DNA of 64,000 nt from assembly GCF_042678385.1 (NCBI RefSeq), contig NZ_JBHUDY010000002.1, positions 1-64,000 on the forward strand, in the 5' to 3' direction. Shown piece by piece: positions 53,016 through 62,123 of this stretch. A model generated the notes under the pieces. That model saw only the letters and a list, made by a program, of their open reading frames with translations. It was not told the DNA's origin and searched no databases. The translations under genes and the position numbers were made by a program. This DNA is from Sphingomonas_B tabacisoli. GTDB lineage: Bacteria > Pseudomonadota > Alphaproteobacteria > Sphingomonadales > Sphingomonadaceae. The number at the start of each line of letters is the position of its first letter. Positions within the stretch are counted from its first letter, which is position 1.

Positions 53016-54326
53016 TCAGCCGGCAGTCACGCGCCAGATGGTGTTGCCGACATCGTCGGCGATTAGCAGCGCGCCGGTGCGGTCGATGGCGACGCCGACC
53101 GGACGGCCGAAGCTCTTACCCTGTTTGGTGTCGAGGAAGCCGGTTACGACGTCCTCGGCCTTGCCCGAGGGACGGCCGTTCGCGAACGGCACGAACACGA
53201 CCTTGTAGCCCGACGGCGTGTAGCGGTCCCAGCTGCCATGCTCACCGATGAACGCGCCGCCGCGATACTTCGCCGGCAGGGTCGTGCCGGTGTAGAAGGT
53301 CAGACCCAGCGCCGCGACATGGCTGCCAAGCGCGTAATCGGGTTTGATCGCCCGCGACACCAAGTCCGGCCGCTGCGGCCGCACGCGCGGGTCGAGATGC
53401 TGGCCGTAATAGCTGTACGGCCAACCGTAGAAGCCGTTCTCGCGCACCGATGTCAGATAATCGGGCACCAGATGCGGGCCGAGCTCGTCGCGCTCGTTGA
53501 CCACCACCCAAAGCTGGTTGGAGCCGGGGTAGAAGACCGGGCTGTTTGGGTTGCGGAGACCGGTTGCAAACTCGCGGGCGCGGCCGGACTGGCGGTCGAT
53601 CTCCCATACGCTGGCCCGCCCACGCTCGGCGTCCCAGCCATTCTCGACGATGTTGCTGTTGGAGCCGACCGTTGCGTACAGCCGCTGCCCGTCCGGGCTC
53701 AGCACCAGGCTCTTGGTCCAGTGATGGTCGATCGGGCCGCCCGGCAATTGCGTGAGCACCTGGCCGGGATCTGTTATACTCGTCTGTCCGGGCGTGAAGG
53801 CGTAGCGGACGACCGCGTCGGTGTTGGCGACGTACAGCATCCCATCCGCCCAGGCGACGCCGAACGGCGAGTTCAGATGGTCGAGCAGGGTCGTGACGAA
53901 CTCCGGCCTGCCGTCGCCGTCCGCATCGCGGATCAGCGTGATCCTGCTTTTGGCCTTGGGTCCGCCCGGGAAAGCCGTCGCCTTGTTCTTCACGATCGCG
54001 ACGATCGGGTCCTTGGGCCGCTTGACCGGCTCGGGCGGCGGCGACTTGGCCTGGACGGCGAGGATATCGCCATTCGGCAGCACATAGACGAAGCGCGGGT
54101 GATGGAGCCCGGTGACGAGCGGCTGGATGCGCAGGCCAGGCGCGACCGTCGGCATGAAGCCCGCTTTCCAGCCTTCTCCCGGCGAGACGTTGATCGGGGG
54201 AAGCAAATATTGCTTCGGATCGGGGAGCTTCGGGTCCGGCCCGACCTGGCTCGCCTCGTCGAACTGCGGATCGCTGCAGGCGGCGAGAACGCTCGTCAGC
54301 GCCAGCGCAAAGAGGAGCCGCTTCAT
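53016..54326 (-). CDS. Sorbosone dehydrogenase-like PQQ/beta-propeller lipoprotein
   Basis: A 436-residue protein with a lipoprotein signal (MKRLLFALALTSVLAAC, lipid cysteine in LAAC) and a six-bladed propeller of the L-sorbosone dehydrogenase family ('LPNGDILAVQAKSPPPEPVKRP', 'NSPFGVAWADGMLYVANTDAVVRY', 'VGSNSNIVENG', 'GFYGWPYSYYGQHLDPRV', 'IGEHGSWDR', 'GRPVGVAIDRTGALLIADD'). It probably oxidises a sugar or alcohol in the periplasm if PQQ is bound. The start overlaps the DUF2231 gene by four bases. Confidence 0.9.
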   Translation of the reverse strand: MKRLLFALALTSVLAACSDPQFDEASQVGPDPKLPDPKQYLLPPINVSPGEGWKAGFMPTVAPGLRIQPLVTGLHHPRFVYVLPNGDILAVQAKSPPPEPVKRPKDPIVAIVKNKATAFPGGPKAKSRITLIRDADGDGRPEFVTTLLDHLNSPFGVAWADGMLYVANTDAVVRYAFTPGQTSITDPGQVLTQLPGGPIDHHWTKSLVLSPDGQRLYATVGSNSNIVENGWDAERGRASVWEIDRQSGRAREFATGLRNPNSPVFYPGSNQLWVVVNERDELGPHLVPDYLTSVRENGFYGWPYSYYGQHLDPRVRPQRPDLVSRAIKPDYALGSHVAALGLTFYTGTTLPAKYRGGAFIGEHGSWDRYTPSGYKVVFVPFANGRPSGKAEDVVTGFLDTKQGKSFGRPVGVAIDRTGALLIADDVGNTIWRVTAG

Positions 54327-54784
54327 GGCCGCACTCCCACGCCGTGCCGGTAAGTAAGGGAACCGCCCAGCCAGGCGCTGACCAGCAACAGCAGCACGAC
54401 GATGCCCGACAGGATCAGCCCCTGCGGCACCACCGCCGTCCAGCCGTCGCGGCTGTGGACGAAGGCGTTGAGCAGCGAGAGCAGCCAGACCAGGATGTTC
54501 AGGATCATGTGTGGCGTCGCGGGCCGCCGGGCGCGCACCTGGCGGTTGCCGATATAGTCGATCAGCCCGAACAGCGCTGCGAGGCCGCCCATCACCAGCC
54601 CGCCGACGATCAGCCAGATGGAGAAATACTGCCACATCAGGTTGGCCGTCCGCGAATAGACGATGTCGGTCACGAGCGCTCCGGCGAAGAAGGCAATCGG
54701 AAACGGCACCAGCATCGGGTGAATCGGATGGCCGAACAGTCGGGCGGTGGAGCGCGGATGGGGTGCGGCGTCTTGTTCTGGCAT
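54323..54784 (-). CDS. DUF2231 family membrane protein
   Basis: A 153-residue inner-membrane protein with four hydrophobic helices and the DUF2231 start 'LFGHPIHPMLVPFPIAFFAGALVTDIVY', followed by 'GLIDYIGNRQVR'. The family is often found beside sorbosone or other periplasmic dehydrogenases and may be a cytochrome-like electron partner, although the function is unproven. It is translationally coupled to the downstream lipoprotein gene by a 4-base overlap. Confidence 0.88.
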   Translation of the reverse strand: MPEQDAAPHPRSTARLFGHPIHPMLVPFPIAFFAGALVTDIVYSRTANLMWQYFSIWLIVGGLVMGGLAALFGLIDYIGNRQVRARRPATPHMILNILVWLLSLLNAFVHSRDGWTAVVPQGLILSGIVVLLLLVSAWLGGSLTYRHGVGVRP

Positions 54785-54910
54785 GCTGAGCGCCTCGCTT
54801 CGCGGTAGAGTCGCTTTACGATGCGCGCGGCCCGTTGTTCCCTTGCGCCGGAATCGGTTCCCAAGCGTTACGGGTTTGACTAAGCGAATCGCGACAACGG
54901 AGGAGCATTC

Positions 54911-55747
54911 ATGGACGCCCTGGTTTCGACGGACTGGCTGGAAAAGGAACTGGGCGCGTTCGATCTGCGCGTCGTCGATGCCACCTGGCTGATGCCGGGC
55001 GAAGGCGACGCGGCCGCCGCCTATGAGCAGGGGCACATTCCTGGCGCCGTGTTCATGGACCTGGCCGAACTGGCCGACAGCAACACGTCGCTTCCCAACA
55101 TGCTGCCTTCCGCCGAGAAATTCGCCAGCCGCATGCAATCTCTGGGGCTGGGCGACGGCAGCCGGATCGTCGTTTACGACCAGTCGCCCTACAAGACGGC
55201 GGCGCGGGCGTGGTGGATGCTCCGCACCTTTGGCGCGCACGATGTCGCGATTCTCGACGGCGGCCTTGCCAAATGGAAGGCCGAGGCGCGGAAAGTCGAA
55301 AGCGGCAAGCCGCAGGTCCGCCACCGGCACTTCACTGCCTGGCACGATGCCAAGGGCGTGCGCACCCTTGAGCAGATGAAGGCGAATGTCGGCACCAAGG
55401 CGGAACAGGTGCTCGACGCCCGCTCGCCCGACCGTTTCGCCGGACAAGCGGCCGAACGCGCCGGCGTGCAGCCGGGCCATATCCCTGGCTCCAGGAACCT
55501 GCGTTACGACCAGATCTTCAACGCCGACGGCACCTGGAAGCAAGGCGTCGCGCTCCGCGCCGCGTTCGAGCAGGCCGGGGTCGACCTCGACAAGCCGATC
55601 GTGACCACCTGCGGCTCGGGCATCACGGCCGCCGTGCTGCTGTTCGGCCTGCACCTGCTCGGCAAGGACGCGGCGCTGTACGACGGATCGTGGAGCGAGT
55701 GGGGCGCAGACCCGTCCACGCCCAAGGAACTCGGCGCGGCAGCGTGA
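54911..55747 (+). CDS. sseA: 3-mercaptopyruvate sulfurtransferase
   Basis: A 278-residue protein of two rhodanese domains (about 1-130 and 150-278). Only the second is catalytic: Cys234 in the active loop CGSGIT, the variant specific to mercaptopyruvate sulfurtransferases. The first domain carries 'RIVVYDQSPYKTAARAWWML'. It transfers sulfur from 3-mercaptopyruvate to thiols or cyanide. Its stop overlaps the GTG start of metC, so sulfur metabolism genes are linked. Confidence 0.93.
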   Translation: MDALVSTDWLEKELGAFDLRVVDATWLMPGEGDAAAAYEQGHIPGAVFMDLAELADSNTSLPNMLPSAEKFASRMQSLGLGDGSRIVVYDQSPYKTAARAWWMLRTFGAHDVAILDGGLAKWKAEARKVESGKPQVRHRHFTAWHDAKGVRTLEQMKANVGTKAEQVLDARSPDRFAGQAAERAGVQPGHIPGSRNLRYDQIFNADGTWKQGVALRAAFEQAGVDLDKPIVTTCGSGITAAVLLFGLHLLGKDAALYDGSWSEWGADPSTPKELGAAA

Positions 55748-56943
55748 GCGCGAGCGGGGACGGCAAGGACCACAAGCCGGCGACACGCCTCGTCACTGCC
55801 GGGCGGCGGGCGGAATGGACGCAGGGGATCGTGAACCCGCCGGTCTGGCGGGCGTCGACGATCCTCTACGACAGCGTCGCCGACATGAAGGCGCGGCACA
55901 AGGACACGCACCACCGGCTCTATTACGGGCGGCGCGGCACGCCGACGCAATGGTCGCTGGCCGATGCGCTGACCGAGCTGGAGCCGGGTGCCGAGGCGAC
56001 CTTGCTCTATCCGTCGGGCGTGGCGGCCGTTTCGACGGCGCTGCTGTCGGTGCTGCGCCCGGGCGACGAGCTGCTGATGGTCGACAGCGCCTATGAGCCG
56101 ACCCGCGCGCTTTGCGACGGGCTGTTGAAGCGCTTCGGCGTCACCACGCGCTTCTACGATCCGCTGATCGGGGCCGGCATTGCCGGCATGATTGGCGAAA
56201 AGACCCGCGCCGTGTTCATGGAAAGCCCGGGCAGCCTCACCTTCGAAGTGCAGGACGTGCCGGCGATTTGCGCGGCGGCGAAGGAACGGGGCGTCGTCAC
56301 GCTACTCGACAATACCTGGGCGACGCCGCTCTATTTCCGCGCGATCGAGAAAGGCGTCGATCTCTCGATCCTTGCCTGCACCAAGTATGTGGTGGGCCAT
56401 TCGGACGCGATGCTCGGCTCCGTAACAGCCGCGCCATCCGCATGGGCGAAGCTCCGCCAGACCAGCTATCAGCTCGGGCAGCATGCGGCGCCCGACGATG
56501 CGTGGCTCGGCGCGCGCGGGCTGAGGACGATGGGCGTGCGACTCGCCCAGCATCAGGACAGCGCCCTCAAGATTGCGCGCTGGCTTCAGCAGCAGCCGCA
56601 GGTTGCGCGCGTGCTACACCCGGCGCTGCCCGGCTGCCCGGGGCACCAGCTGTGGCAACGCGACTTCGCAGGGGCGTCGGGCCTGTTTTCGTTCGTGCTG
56701 AACGGCGGCCGCGACGCTGCGCGCACGGCGCTGATCGACGGGCTGGAGCTGTTCGGCATCGGCTTTAGCTGGGGCGGCTTTGAAAGCCTCGTCATCCCCG
56801 CCGATCCCGCAAACCTGCGCAGCGCTGTGCCGTGGCAGGCGGAAGGGCCGCTGGTGCGGCTGCAGATCGGGCTGGAAGACCCTGATGACCTGATCGCCGA
56901 TCTGGCCGCCGGTCTCACCCGTTACGAGCCTGCTGTTTCCTGA
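55744..56943 (+). CDS. metC: Cystathionine beta-lyase
   Basis: A 399-residue PLP enzyme of the Cys/Met metabolism family, splitting cystathionine to homocysteine in methionine synthesis. The Schiff-base lysine is Lys214 in ACTKYVVGHSDAMLG; the tyrosine-arginine stretch 'HRLYYGRRGTPTQW' and the C-terminal 'GFSWGGFESLVIP' are typical for the MetC group. It starts at a GTG (55744) overlapping the sseA stop. Confidence 0.92.
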   Translation: MSASGDGKDHKPATRLVTAGRRAEWTQGIVNPPVWRASTILYDSVADMKARHKDTHHRLYYGRRGTPTQWSLADALTELEPGAEATLLYPSGVAAVSTALLSVLRPGDELLMVDSAYEPTRALCDGLLKRFGVTTRFYDPLIGAGIAGMIGEKTRAVFMESPGSLTFEVQDVPAICAAAKERGVVTLLDNTWATPLYFRAIEKGVDLSILACTKYVVGHSDAMLGSVTAAPSAWAKLRQTSYQLGQHAAPDDAWLGARGLRTMGVRLAQHQDSALKIARWLQQQPQVARVLHPALPGCPGHQLWQRDFAGASGLFSFVLNGGRDAARTALIDGLELFGIGFSWGGFESLVIPADPANLRSAVPWQAEGPLVRLQIGLEDPDDLIADLAAGLTRYEPAVS

Positions 56944-56973
56944 ACGCGCCGTTCCGTCTGCATTCAGATGGAC

Positions 56974-56981
56974 TTAACCAT
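56974..56981 (+). promoter_or_regulatory. CtrA-like half site TTAACCAT
   Basis: TTAACCAT, the alphaproteobacterial CtrA half-motif, lies 68 bases upstream of the gene at 57049. Only one half is clear; the TTAA-N7-TTAA full form is not seen, so binding is uncertain. Confidence 0.3.
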
Positions 56982-56993
56982 AAGGCGAATGGT

Positions 56994-57024
56994 GGAACCG
57001 GAGCGCTTGCTCCGCGTCGGTTCC
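56994..57024 (+). other. Stem-loop in the leader of the Gly/Tyr-rich gene
   Basis: GGAACCG (56994) pairs with CGGTTCC (57024), and an inner GGAGC-GCTT-GCTCC hairpin is stacked within it. It lies between metC and the gene at 57049, with only a weak T-rich tail (CTGTGTGTTTG), so it is a terminator or a leader structure. Confidence 0.5.
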
Positions 57025-57048
57025 CTGTGTGTTTGAAGGAGACAGAGG

Positions 57049-57435
57049 GTGAAGATTTCGACCAAAATCACCGCCGGTCTGCTTGCAGGCGCGACCCTTG
57101 TGGCCGCGGCGAGCCCGGCAGAGGCGCAATATCGTTATAACCGCTACTACGGCCATCGCGGCGATCGTACGGGCCTGGCGCTCGGCGCCGGTGCTCTTGG
57201 CCTCGCCCTCGGTGCGGCCGTGGCCTCCAGCAACCGCGGCGGCTACTATGGCAATCGCGGCTATTACGGCAACGGCTACTATGGCGGTTCGTACGCCTAT
57301 AACGACGGCTATTATGGCCGCCCGTACGGCTACGGCTATGGTTACGGCTACGCCCCGCGGCGCTGCTGGACCGAGCGTCAGTGGGACGATTGGTACGGTG
57401 GCTGGCGCCGGGTTCGCGTCTGCACCCGCTACTAA
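57049..57435 (+). CDS. Glycine/tyrosine-rich secreted protein
   Basis: A 128-residue exported protein with a signal peptide (VKISTKITAGLLAGATLVAAAS ending AEAQ). The mature part has a hydrophobic glycine/alanine stretch (ALGLALGAAVAS) and then a tract rich in Gly, Tyr and Asn ('GYYGNRGYYGNGYYGGSYAY', 'YGYGYGYGYAP'). Two cysteines (RRCWTERQWDD, VRVCTRY) may close a loop at the end. The GTG at 57049 follows GGAGACAGAGG. Similar low-complexity proteins occur in sphingomonads; role unknown. Confidence 0.75.
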   Translation: MKISTKITAGLLAGATLVAAASPAEAQYRYNRYYGHRGDRTGLALGAGALGLALGAAVASSNRGGYYGNRGYYGNGYYGGSYAYNDGYYGRPYGYGYGYGYAPRRCWTERQWDDWYGGWRRVRVCTRY

Positions 57436-57453
57436 GCGGCTGACTCGAAACGC

Positions 57454-57975
57454 TTAACGGAGGGCGGCGTAGGGCATTCCTGCGCCGCCCTTTGCGTCTG
57501 CGAACTGCACGGCCTGCTGGTGCTTCGGATAGATGAAGCCGAACGCCGGATAGGTGGTGGTGCCGACATCGCCCATCGAGGCGTACCAGACCTTCACTTG
57601 GCTCCAGTCGCCGGCCGGCGACACGTCGACCACGCGCACATCCTTTTCGACGCCGCCGCGGCGCGACCAATTGGCGTGCGTCACCTTGATCTCGCGCTCC
57701 GAGACGATCTGGCTGACCATCGCGACATGGCCGATCCGCATCTTGGCGTAGGGCTTCAGCACCATCACGCTGCCGACTTCCGGCGCCGCGCCACGGTCGT
57801 AGCGGCCCACCGCCTGGCCCCACCAGGTGCCGGCGTTGCCGTGAATGTCGATGCCCGAAACCATGCGCGCATAAGGGGCGCACTGCCAGAACTGAGCACT
57901 GGCCGGTGTGATTCCGAAAACAGACGCAAAAAACAGCGTGGCGCCAACAAGGGCGCTGCGACCCAAATTCAACAT
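57454..57975 (-). CDS. CHAP domain amidase
   Basis: A 173-residue secreted protein with a signal peptide ending at ASAQ and a CHAP (cysteine/histidine amidohydrolase) domain. The catalytic cysteine is Cys32 in FWQCAPYARMVSG, the histidine His83 in RIGHVAMVSQ, and His100 in THANWSRRG supports the site. Such enzymes hydrolyse peptidoglycan peptides. It is convergent with the Gly/Tyr-rich gene, with 18 bases between. Confidence 0.9.
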   Translation of the reverse strand: MLNLGRSALVGATLFFASVFGITPASAQFWQCAPYARMVSGIDIHGNAGTWWGQAVGRYDRGAAPEVGSVMVLKPYAKMRIGHVAMVSQIVSEREIKVTHANWSRRGGVEKDVRVVDVSPAGDWSQVKVWYASMGDVGTTTYPAFGFIYPKHQQAVQFADAKGGAGMPYAALR

Positions 57976-58161
57976 GTTCGAGAAAATCCCCGCTCTCGCT
58001 GACAGCGATGTAGGGAAGGTGGGCGACGGGAGTCATCCGTCGTGCGGCGACTCGAACCCGAAAGCCGACGAACGGGGGGAACCTTTCAGCTCGTCGACCG
58101 TGAGCTTCGTTTCACCTCCGCCGCTTCCAAGCGCCGACGCGAATCTCTATAGCCCGCCGCC

Positions 58162-59088
58162 ATGGAGCGGCTGGACGGCGGCTCGGCGGCTCCGGCACAT
58201 CTGCGCGGCGGAGTCGTCGCGCTGGGCAATTTCGACGGGTTTCACCGGGGGCATCAAGCGGTTGTCGGCCGTGCGATCGATCGCGCCCGCGCCGACGGCC
58301 GGCCTGCCCTGGTCGCGACCTTCGATCCGCATCCAGTGCGCTTCTTCCAGCCCGACGCGCCGCCCTTTCGTCTGACCACCCTCGATCAGCGCCAGCGCCT
58401 CTTCGGAGAAGCCGGCGCCGATGCGATGATCGTTTTCCATTTCGATGCCGCGCTCGCAGGGCTTTCGGCCGAAGCGTTTGTCGCCGAGCGGCTGGTCGAT
58501 CTGTTCGGCGTCGCCGGTGTGGTGACCGGCGAGGATTTCACGTTCGGCAGGAAGCGGAGCGGCAATGCCGCGGTGCTGGCCGAGCTGGCGACCCGGCACG
58601 GCTTTTTCGCGGAAGCGGTGGCGCCGGTCTCGCTCGACGGTGAGCCGGTATCATCCAGCCGGATCCGCGATGCGCTGCAAGCCGGTGATTGCGCCGAAGT
58701 GGCCCGGCTGCTGACCCGGCCCTTCGCGATCGAAGGCATTGTGCAGCACGGCGACAAGCTCGGCCGCACCATCGGCTATCCGACCGCGAACATCGACCTG
58801 GACCGCTATCTGCGTCCGAAATACGGCGTCTATGCCGTGCGCGGACGGCTGCCGGACGGGCGGATGGTCGATGGCGCGGCCAATCTGGGCGTGCGGCCGA
58901 GCTTCGATCCGCCCAAGGAATTGCTCGAGCCCTATTTCTTCGATTTCTCCGGCGATCTCTACGGGCAGACGATCGAGGTCGAGCTCCACGCCTGGCTGCG
59001 CGGCGAGGAGAAGTTCGACAGTCTCGACGCACTCACCGCCCAGATCGACGCCGATTGCCTGGAAGCGCGCCGGGTGCTTGCCGCCTGA
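58162..59088 (+). CDS. ribF: Bifunctional riboflavin kinase/FAD synthetase
   Basis: A 308-residue enzyme making FMN and then FAD. The N-terminal adenylyltransferase domain has the nucleotide motif VALGNFDGFHRGHQAV (19-34), 'TFDPHPVRFF' and 'SSSRIRDAL'; the C-terminal flavokinase domain shows 'GDKLGRTIGYPTANIDLD', 'YGVYAVRGRL' and 'LLEPYFFDFSGDLYGQTIEV'. The ATG at 58162 is taken as start. Standing alone, not next to ileS as in many bacteria. Confidence 0.95.
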   Translation: MERLDGGSAAPAHLRGGVVALGNFDGFHRGHQAVVGRAIDRARADGRPALVATFDPHPVRFFQPDAPPFRLTTLDQRQRLFGEAGADAMIVFHFDAALAGLSAEAFVAERLVDLFGVAGVVTGEDFTFGRKRSGNAAVLAELATRHGFFAEAVAPVSLDGEPVSSSRIRDALQAGDCAEVARLLTRPFAIEGIVQHGDKLGRTIGYPTANIDLDRYLRPKYGVYAVRGRLPDGRMVDGAANLGVRPSFDPPKELLEPYFFDFSGDLYGQTIEVELHAWLRGEEKFDSLDALTAQIDADCLEARRVLAA

Positions 59089-59152
59089 CGGGAAACCGTC
59101 CGTTTGCGCTTGCGACATTGTGGGCCCGGCACCGCGAGCCGATATCGCAAAC

Positions 59153-59953
59153 ATGAAAATGCCCACCCTGTTCGTGCCGCACGGCGGCGGGCCGTGCTTC
59201 TTCATGGACCCGAATGGCGGCCCGCCTGATCCGATGTGGCGGCCGATGCAGGACTATCTTGCCGGCCTGATCGAGTCGCTGCCCGAGCGGCCGCGCGCGA
59301 TCCTGCTCGTCTCAGGCCATTGGGAAGAACCGCGGGTCACGGTCCATACCGGCGACGGCCAGCCCCTGCTCTACGACTATTACGGGTTTCCCGAGCACAC
59401 GTACCGGCTCCGTTGGGATGCGCCGGGCGCGCCCGATGTCGCGCTCAGGGCGAAAGCGCTGCTCGAAACGGCGGGCTTTCCCGTCGCGGAGGAGTCGGCG
59501 CGTGGCTGGGATCACGGCGTGTTCATTCCGATGAAGGTCGCCGTCCCAAACGCAGACATTCCGCTGGCCCAGATCTCGCTGCGCGCGGACCTCGATCCGG
59601 AAGCGCATATCGCGATCGGCCGCGCGCTGGCTCCTCTCCGCGACGAAGGCGTGCTGATTATCGGCTCGGGCATGAGCTTCCACAATCTCCGTGTCCGCGG
59701 CACTCAGGCGACCACGCCCTCGGACGAATGGGATGATGCGCTGACAGCGGCAGTTACCGATCCCGACCCGTCGACCCGCGCGCGGCGCGTCGCCGACTGG
59801 CGCTCGCTTCCCCATGCCGCCTTCGCCCATCCACGCGAGGAGCATCTGCTGCCGCTAATGGTCGCACTTGGTGCCGGCGGCGAGGACAAGGCGCAGCGCG
59901 ACTTTGCCGGGCATGTGCTCGGCTGGGCCGTAAGCGGCTATCGGTTCGGCTAG
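59153..59953 (+). CDS. DODA-type extradiol dioxygenase family protein
   Basis: A 266-residue member of the LigB/DODA class III extradiol dioxygenases. Metal and active-site histidines lie in LFVPHGGGPCFFM, LVSGHWEEP, RGWDHGVFIPM and GSGMSFHNL. Enzymes of this type split catecholic rings or act as 4,5-DOPA dioxygenases; bacterial stand-alone copies often have no known substrate. Start at the ATG at 59153; a second ATG is two codons on. Overlaps the aldolase gene by four bases tail to tail. Confidence 0.88.
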   Translation: MKMPTLFVPHGGGPCFFMDPNGGPPDPMWRPMQDYLAGLIESLPERPRAILLVSGHWEEPRVTVHTGDGQPLLYDYYGFPEHTYRLRWDAPGAPDVALRAKALLETAGFPVAEESARGWDHGVFIPMKVAVPNADIPLAQISLRADLDPEAHIAIGRALAPLRDEGVLIIGSGMSFHNLRVRGTQATTPSDEWDDALTAAVTDPDPSTRARRVADWRSLPHAAFAHPREEHLLPLMVALGAGGEDKAQRDFAGHVLGWAVSGYRFG

Positions 59954-60711
59954 TCGCGCCAGCTCGGGTCGATCTTGTCGACGCGGCGGACCATCGCGTC
60001 GAAATCGGCCTTGCCGGGCCCGCCGGGTGCCGACGCCTTCGAGATGTCGCGCTGGTGCACGGCAATCACCTCAGGCGGAATCGTCAGCGGCTTGCCCATT
60101 GCCATCGTCGCCATTTGCACCTCGCAGGCGCGCTGCAGCGACCAATGTTTGACGAACGCCTCGGGAAGCGTCCGGCCCATGACCAGGATGCCATGGTTCC
60201 TGAGCAGCATGACGCGCTTGTCACCAAGATGCTCGAGCAGCCGCTCGCCCTCCTCGGCACGGACGGTCACCCCTTCGAAATCGTGATAGGCGATCTGGCC
60301 GACCCAGTTGGCGGCGTAGAAATTGGTCGGCTGCAGCCCGCCTTCCAGCGACGCGACGGCCATGCCGGCCGTGGTGTGGGTGTGCGCGATCGCGTGGGCG
60401 TCGGGCAGGTGCCGGTGGAAAAGGCTGTGCTGGACGAAGCCGGCGAGGTTCACCGGATACGGATTGTCGTCCAGCTTGTTGCCGTCGATGTCGATCTTGA
60501 CGAGGTTCGATGCCTTCACTTCGCTGAAGTGCAGCCCGAACGGGTTGATGAGGAACGCGTCATCCTCTTCCGGCACTTTCACGGTGATGTGATTGTAGAT
60601 CGACTCGTCCCAGCCCAGCATCGCGAACACGCGGTAGCAGGCGGCGAGTTCCTGCCGCGCCTGCCACTCCGCTTCGCTCATCCGGGAATTGCGCAGCACT
60701 GCGGTCGCCAT
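59950..60711 (-). CDS. Class II aldolase/adducin family protein
   Basis: A 253-residue zinc-dependent lyase-fold protein. The metal histidines are in AIAHTHTTAGMAVAS (H-x-H) and LLRNHGILVMG; 'NHITVKVPEEDDAFLINPFG' marks the substrate loop. The family includes fuculose-phosphate aldolases and adducin-like proteins; this longer, adducin-type version has no assigned substrate. It is monocistronic and convergent with the dioxygenase. Confidence 0.9.
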   Translation of the reverse strand: MATAVLRNSRMSEAEWQARQELAACYRVFAMLGWDESIYNHITVKVPEEDDAFLINPFGLHFSEVKASNLVKIDIDGNKLDDNPYPVNLAGFVQHSLFHRHLPDAHAIAHTHTTAGMAVASLEGGLQPTNFYAANWVGQIAYHDFEGVTVRAEEGERLLEHLGDKRVMLLRNHGILVMGRTLPEAFVKHWSLQRACEVQMATMAMGKPLTIPPEVIAVHQRDISKASAPGGPGKADFDAMVRRVDKIDPSWRD

Positions 60712-60887
60712 CGAATCCTCTCCTTCGGAAACGACTTATCGCACGCGGTCGGTCGCCTCGCAAACACGCGGACCCGAAACAATCTCGGGTCCGTTGCGGA
60801 ACCGTTGCAGCCTTTCGAGCGTCTAAACGAACGGTTCTACACCGCAAGTTATAAGTTACGATAAGTGGGTTCGGACAGGAGGCACAG

Positions 60888-61145
60888 ATGGGACTTATTG
60901 TTTGGCTCGTCGTCGGCGGCATTATTGGCTGGCTGGCCAGCATCATCATGCGGACTGATGCTCAACAGGGCATCTTCCTGAACATCATTGTCGGCATCGT
61001 CGGCGCGTTTCTCGGCGGCCTTATTTTCTCGGGCGGCTCGATCAACAGCAACGGTCTGACGCTTTACTCTTTCCTTGTTTCGCTGCTGGGCGCCGTCGTC
61101 TTGCTGGCGATCGTCAATCTCTTCCGTCGCGGCAGCATGCGCTAA
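60888..61145 (+). CDS. GlsB/YeaQ/YmgE family stress-response membrane protein
   Basis: An 85-residue hydrophobic protein with three membrane segments: GLIVWLVVGGIIGWLASII, ILNIIVGIVGAFLGGLIF-like and FLVSLLGAVVLLAIVNL. These match the transglycosylase-associated GlsB family, general-stress proteins of the inner membrane. The ATG at 60888 has GGAGG upstream, and a terminator follows at 61170. Function at the molecular level is unknown. Confidence 0.92.
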   Translation: MGLIVWLVVGGIIGWLASIIMRTDAQQGIFLNIIVGIVGAFLGGLIFSGGSINSNGLTLYSFLVSLLGAVVLLAIVNLFRRGSMR

Positions 61146-61169
61146 GCAAGCTGACCATGAACGGACTGA

Positions 61170-61198
61170 AGGGCCGGGCGGCGACGCCTGGCCCTTTT
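61170..61198 (+). terminator. Rho-independent terminator after the GlsB gene
   Basis: AGGGCCGGGCG pairs with CGCCTGGCCCT (one G-U pair) around a GCGA loop, followed by TTTT. It separates the GlsB gene from the convergent SIMPL gene ending at 61200. Confidence 0.85.
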
Positions 61199-61199
61199 G

Positions 61200-61916
61200 C
61201 TATTCCAGTTCGAACCGCACCGAAAGGCTGACATTGAGCGCCTGCTCGCCCGGCAGGATCTTCGATTGGGCGGCGTCCGCAACCATCCCCTGCGCACGCA
61301 TCATGATCGGCAGCGGACGCGGCACGTCGAAGCTGCCCTCGCTGATGGACAGGATGCGCTTGACCCGCAAACCTGCGGCACGAGCATAGAGATCGGCACG
61401 CGCCCGCGCCTTGGCGACCGCGTCCACCCGCGCTTCGTCCATTGCGGCGGCCGGATTGTCGAGGCCGAGTTCGGGGCCGCTGATCTGGTTCGCGCCGGTC
61501 GCGACCAGCGCATCCAGCACCGCGCCGGCCTTGGCGATGTCGCGGAACTTCACCGTCACCGTGTTCGTGGCCTGATAGCCGGTGATGACCGGCGGTTGGT
61601 TGTTCTCGTAGCGATATTGCGGCTGCAGCGAGATGCTGGCGGTGCGCACATCCCGGTCGGCGATGCCGGCGCGCTTCAGTGCCGCGATCACTCGGTCCAT
61701 CCGCGCCGCGTTGTCGCGCATCGCCCCGGCGGCGTCGCCCGCCTGGGTGACCACGCCGGCGCTGACTGTCGCGATATCGGGCACACGCTTCGATTCGCCC
61801 GATGCGCTGACGTCCAGCACTGCTCCGGTGATCGTCTGCACCGGCACCGGAAGCGTGTCTGCGAATGCCGGGCCGGCAGCGAGCGCCAATACGATCATGG
61901 AAATCATCGACTTCAT
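61200..61916 (-). CDS. SIMPL (DUF541) domain secreted protein
   Basis: A 238-residue exported protein with a signal peptide (MKSMISMIVLALAAGPAFA) and a SIMPL domain: 'LDVSASGESKRVPDIATVSAGV', 'IAALKRAGIADRDVRTASISLQPQY', 'ITGYQATNTVTVKFRDI' and 'KARARADLYARAAGLRVKRILSISEG'. Members form large ring-shaped oligomers in the periplasm or at the surface and are linked to oxidative stress tolerance. It is convergent with the GlsB gene and divergent from the RND adaptor. Confidence 0.92.
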   Translation of the reverse strand: MKSMISMIVLALAAGPAFADTLPVPVQTITGAVLDVSASGESKRVPDIATVSAGVVTQAGDAAGAMRDNAARMDRVIAALKRAGIADRDVRTASISLQPQYRYENNQPPVITGYQATNTVTVKFRDIAKAGAVLDALVATGANQISGPELGLDNPAAAMDEARVDAVAKARARADLYARAAGLRVKRILSISEGSFDVPRPLPIMMRAQGMVADAAQSKILPGEQALNVSLSVRFELE

Positions 61917-62123
61917 TCGTCTTCTCCCGTTCCGTTTCGCAGGCGATATGGCGCGGCGGCTGCACCGGCGGTGAACGCCGCCGTCTATCTTCCGCCCTCC
62001 ATTCAGGGTAAATGGCAACATCGGACCAACCCGCGAAATCGCCGAAATTTCGGGCCTTGAGGCGGGTGAGTTATTACTGTAATACAGCTCCGACATAACA
62101 GATACCGCCGGGGCGGAAGGCCA

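Noticed and set aside
57454..57500. GC-rich hairpin GGGCGGCG...CGCCGCCC as a terminator
   Set aside because: It lies inside the C-terminal codons of the CHAP gene, so it is more simply coding sequence.
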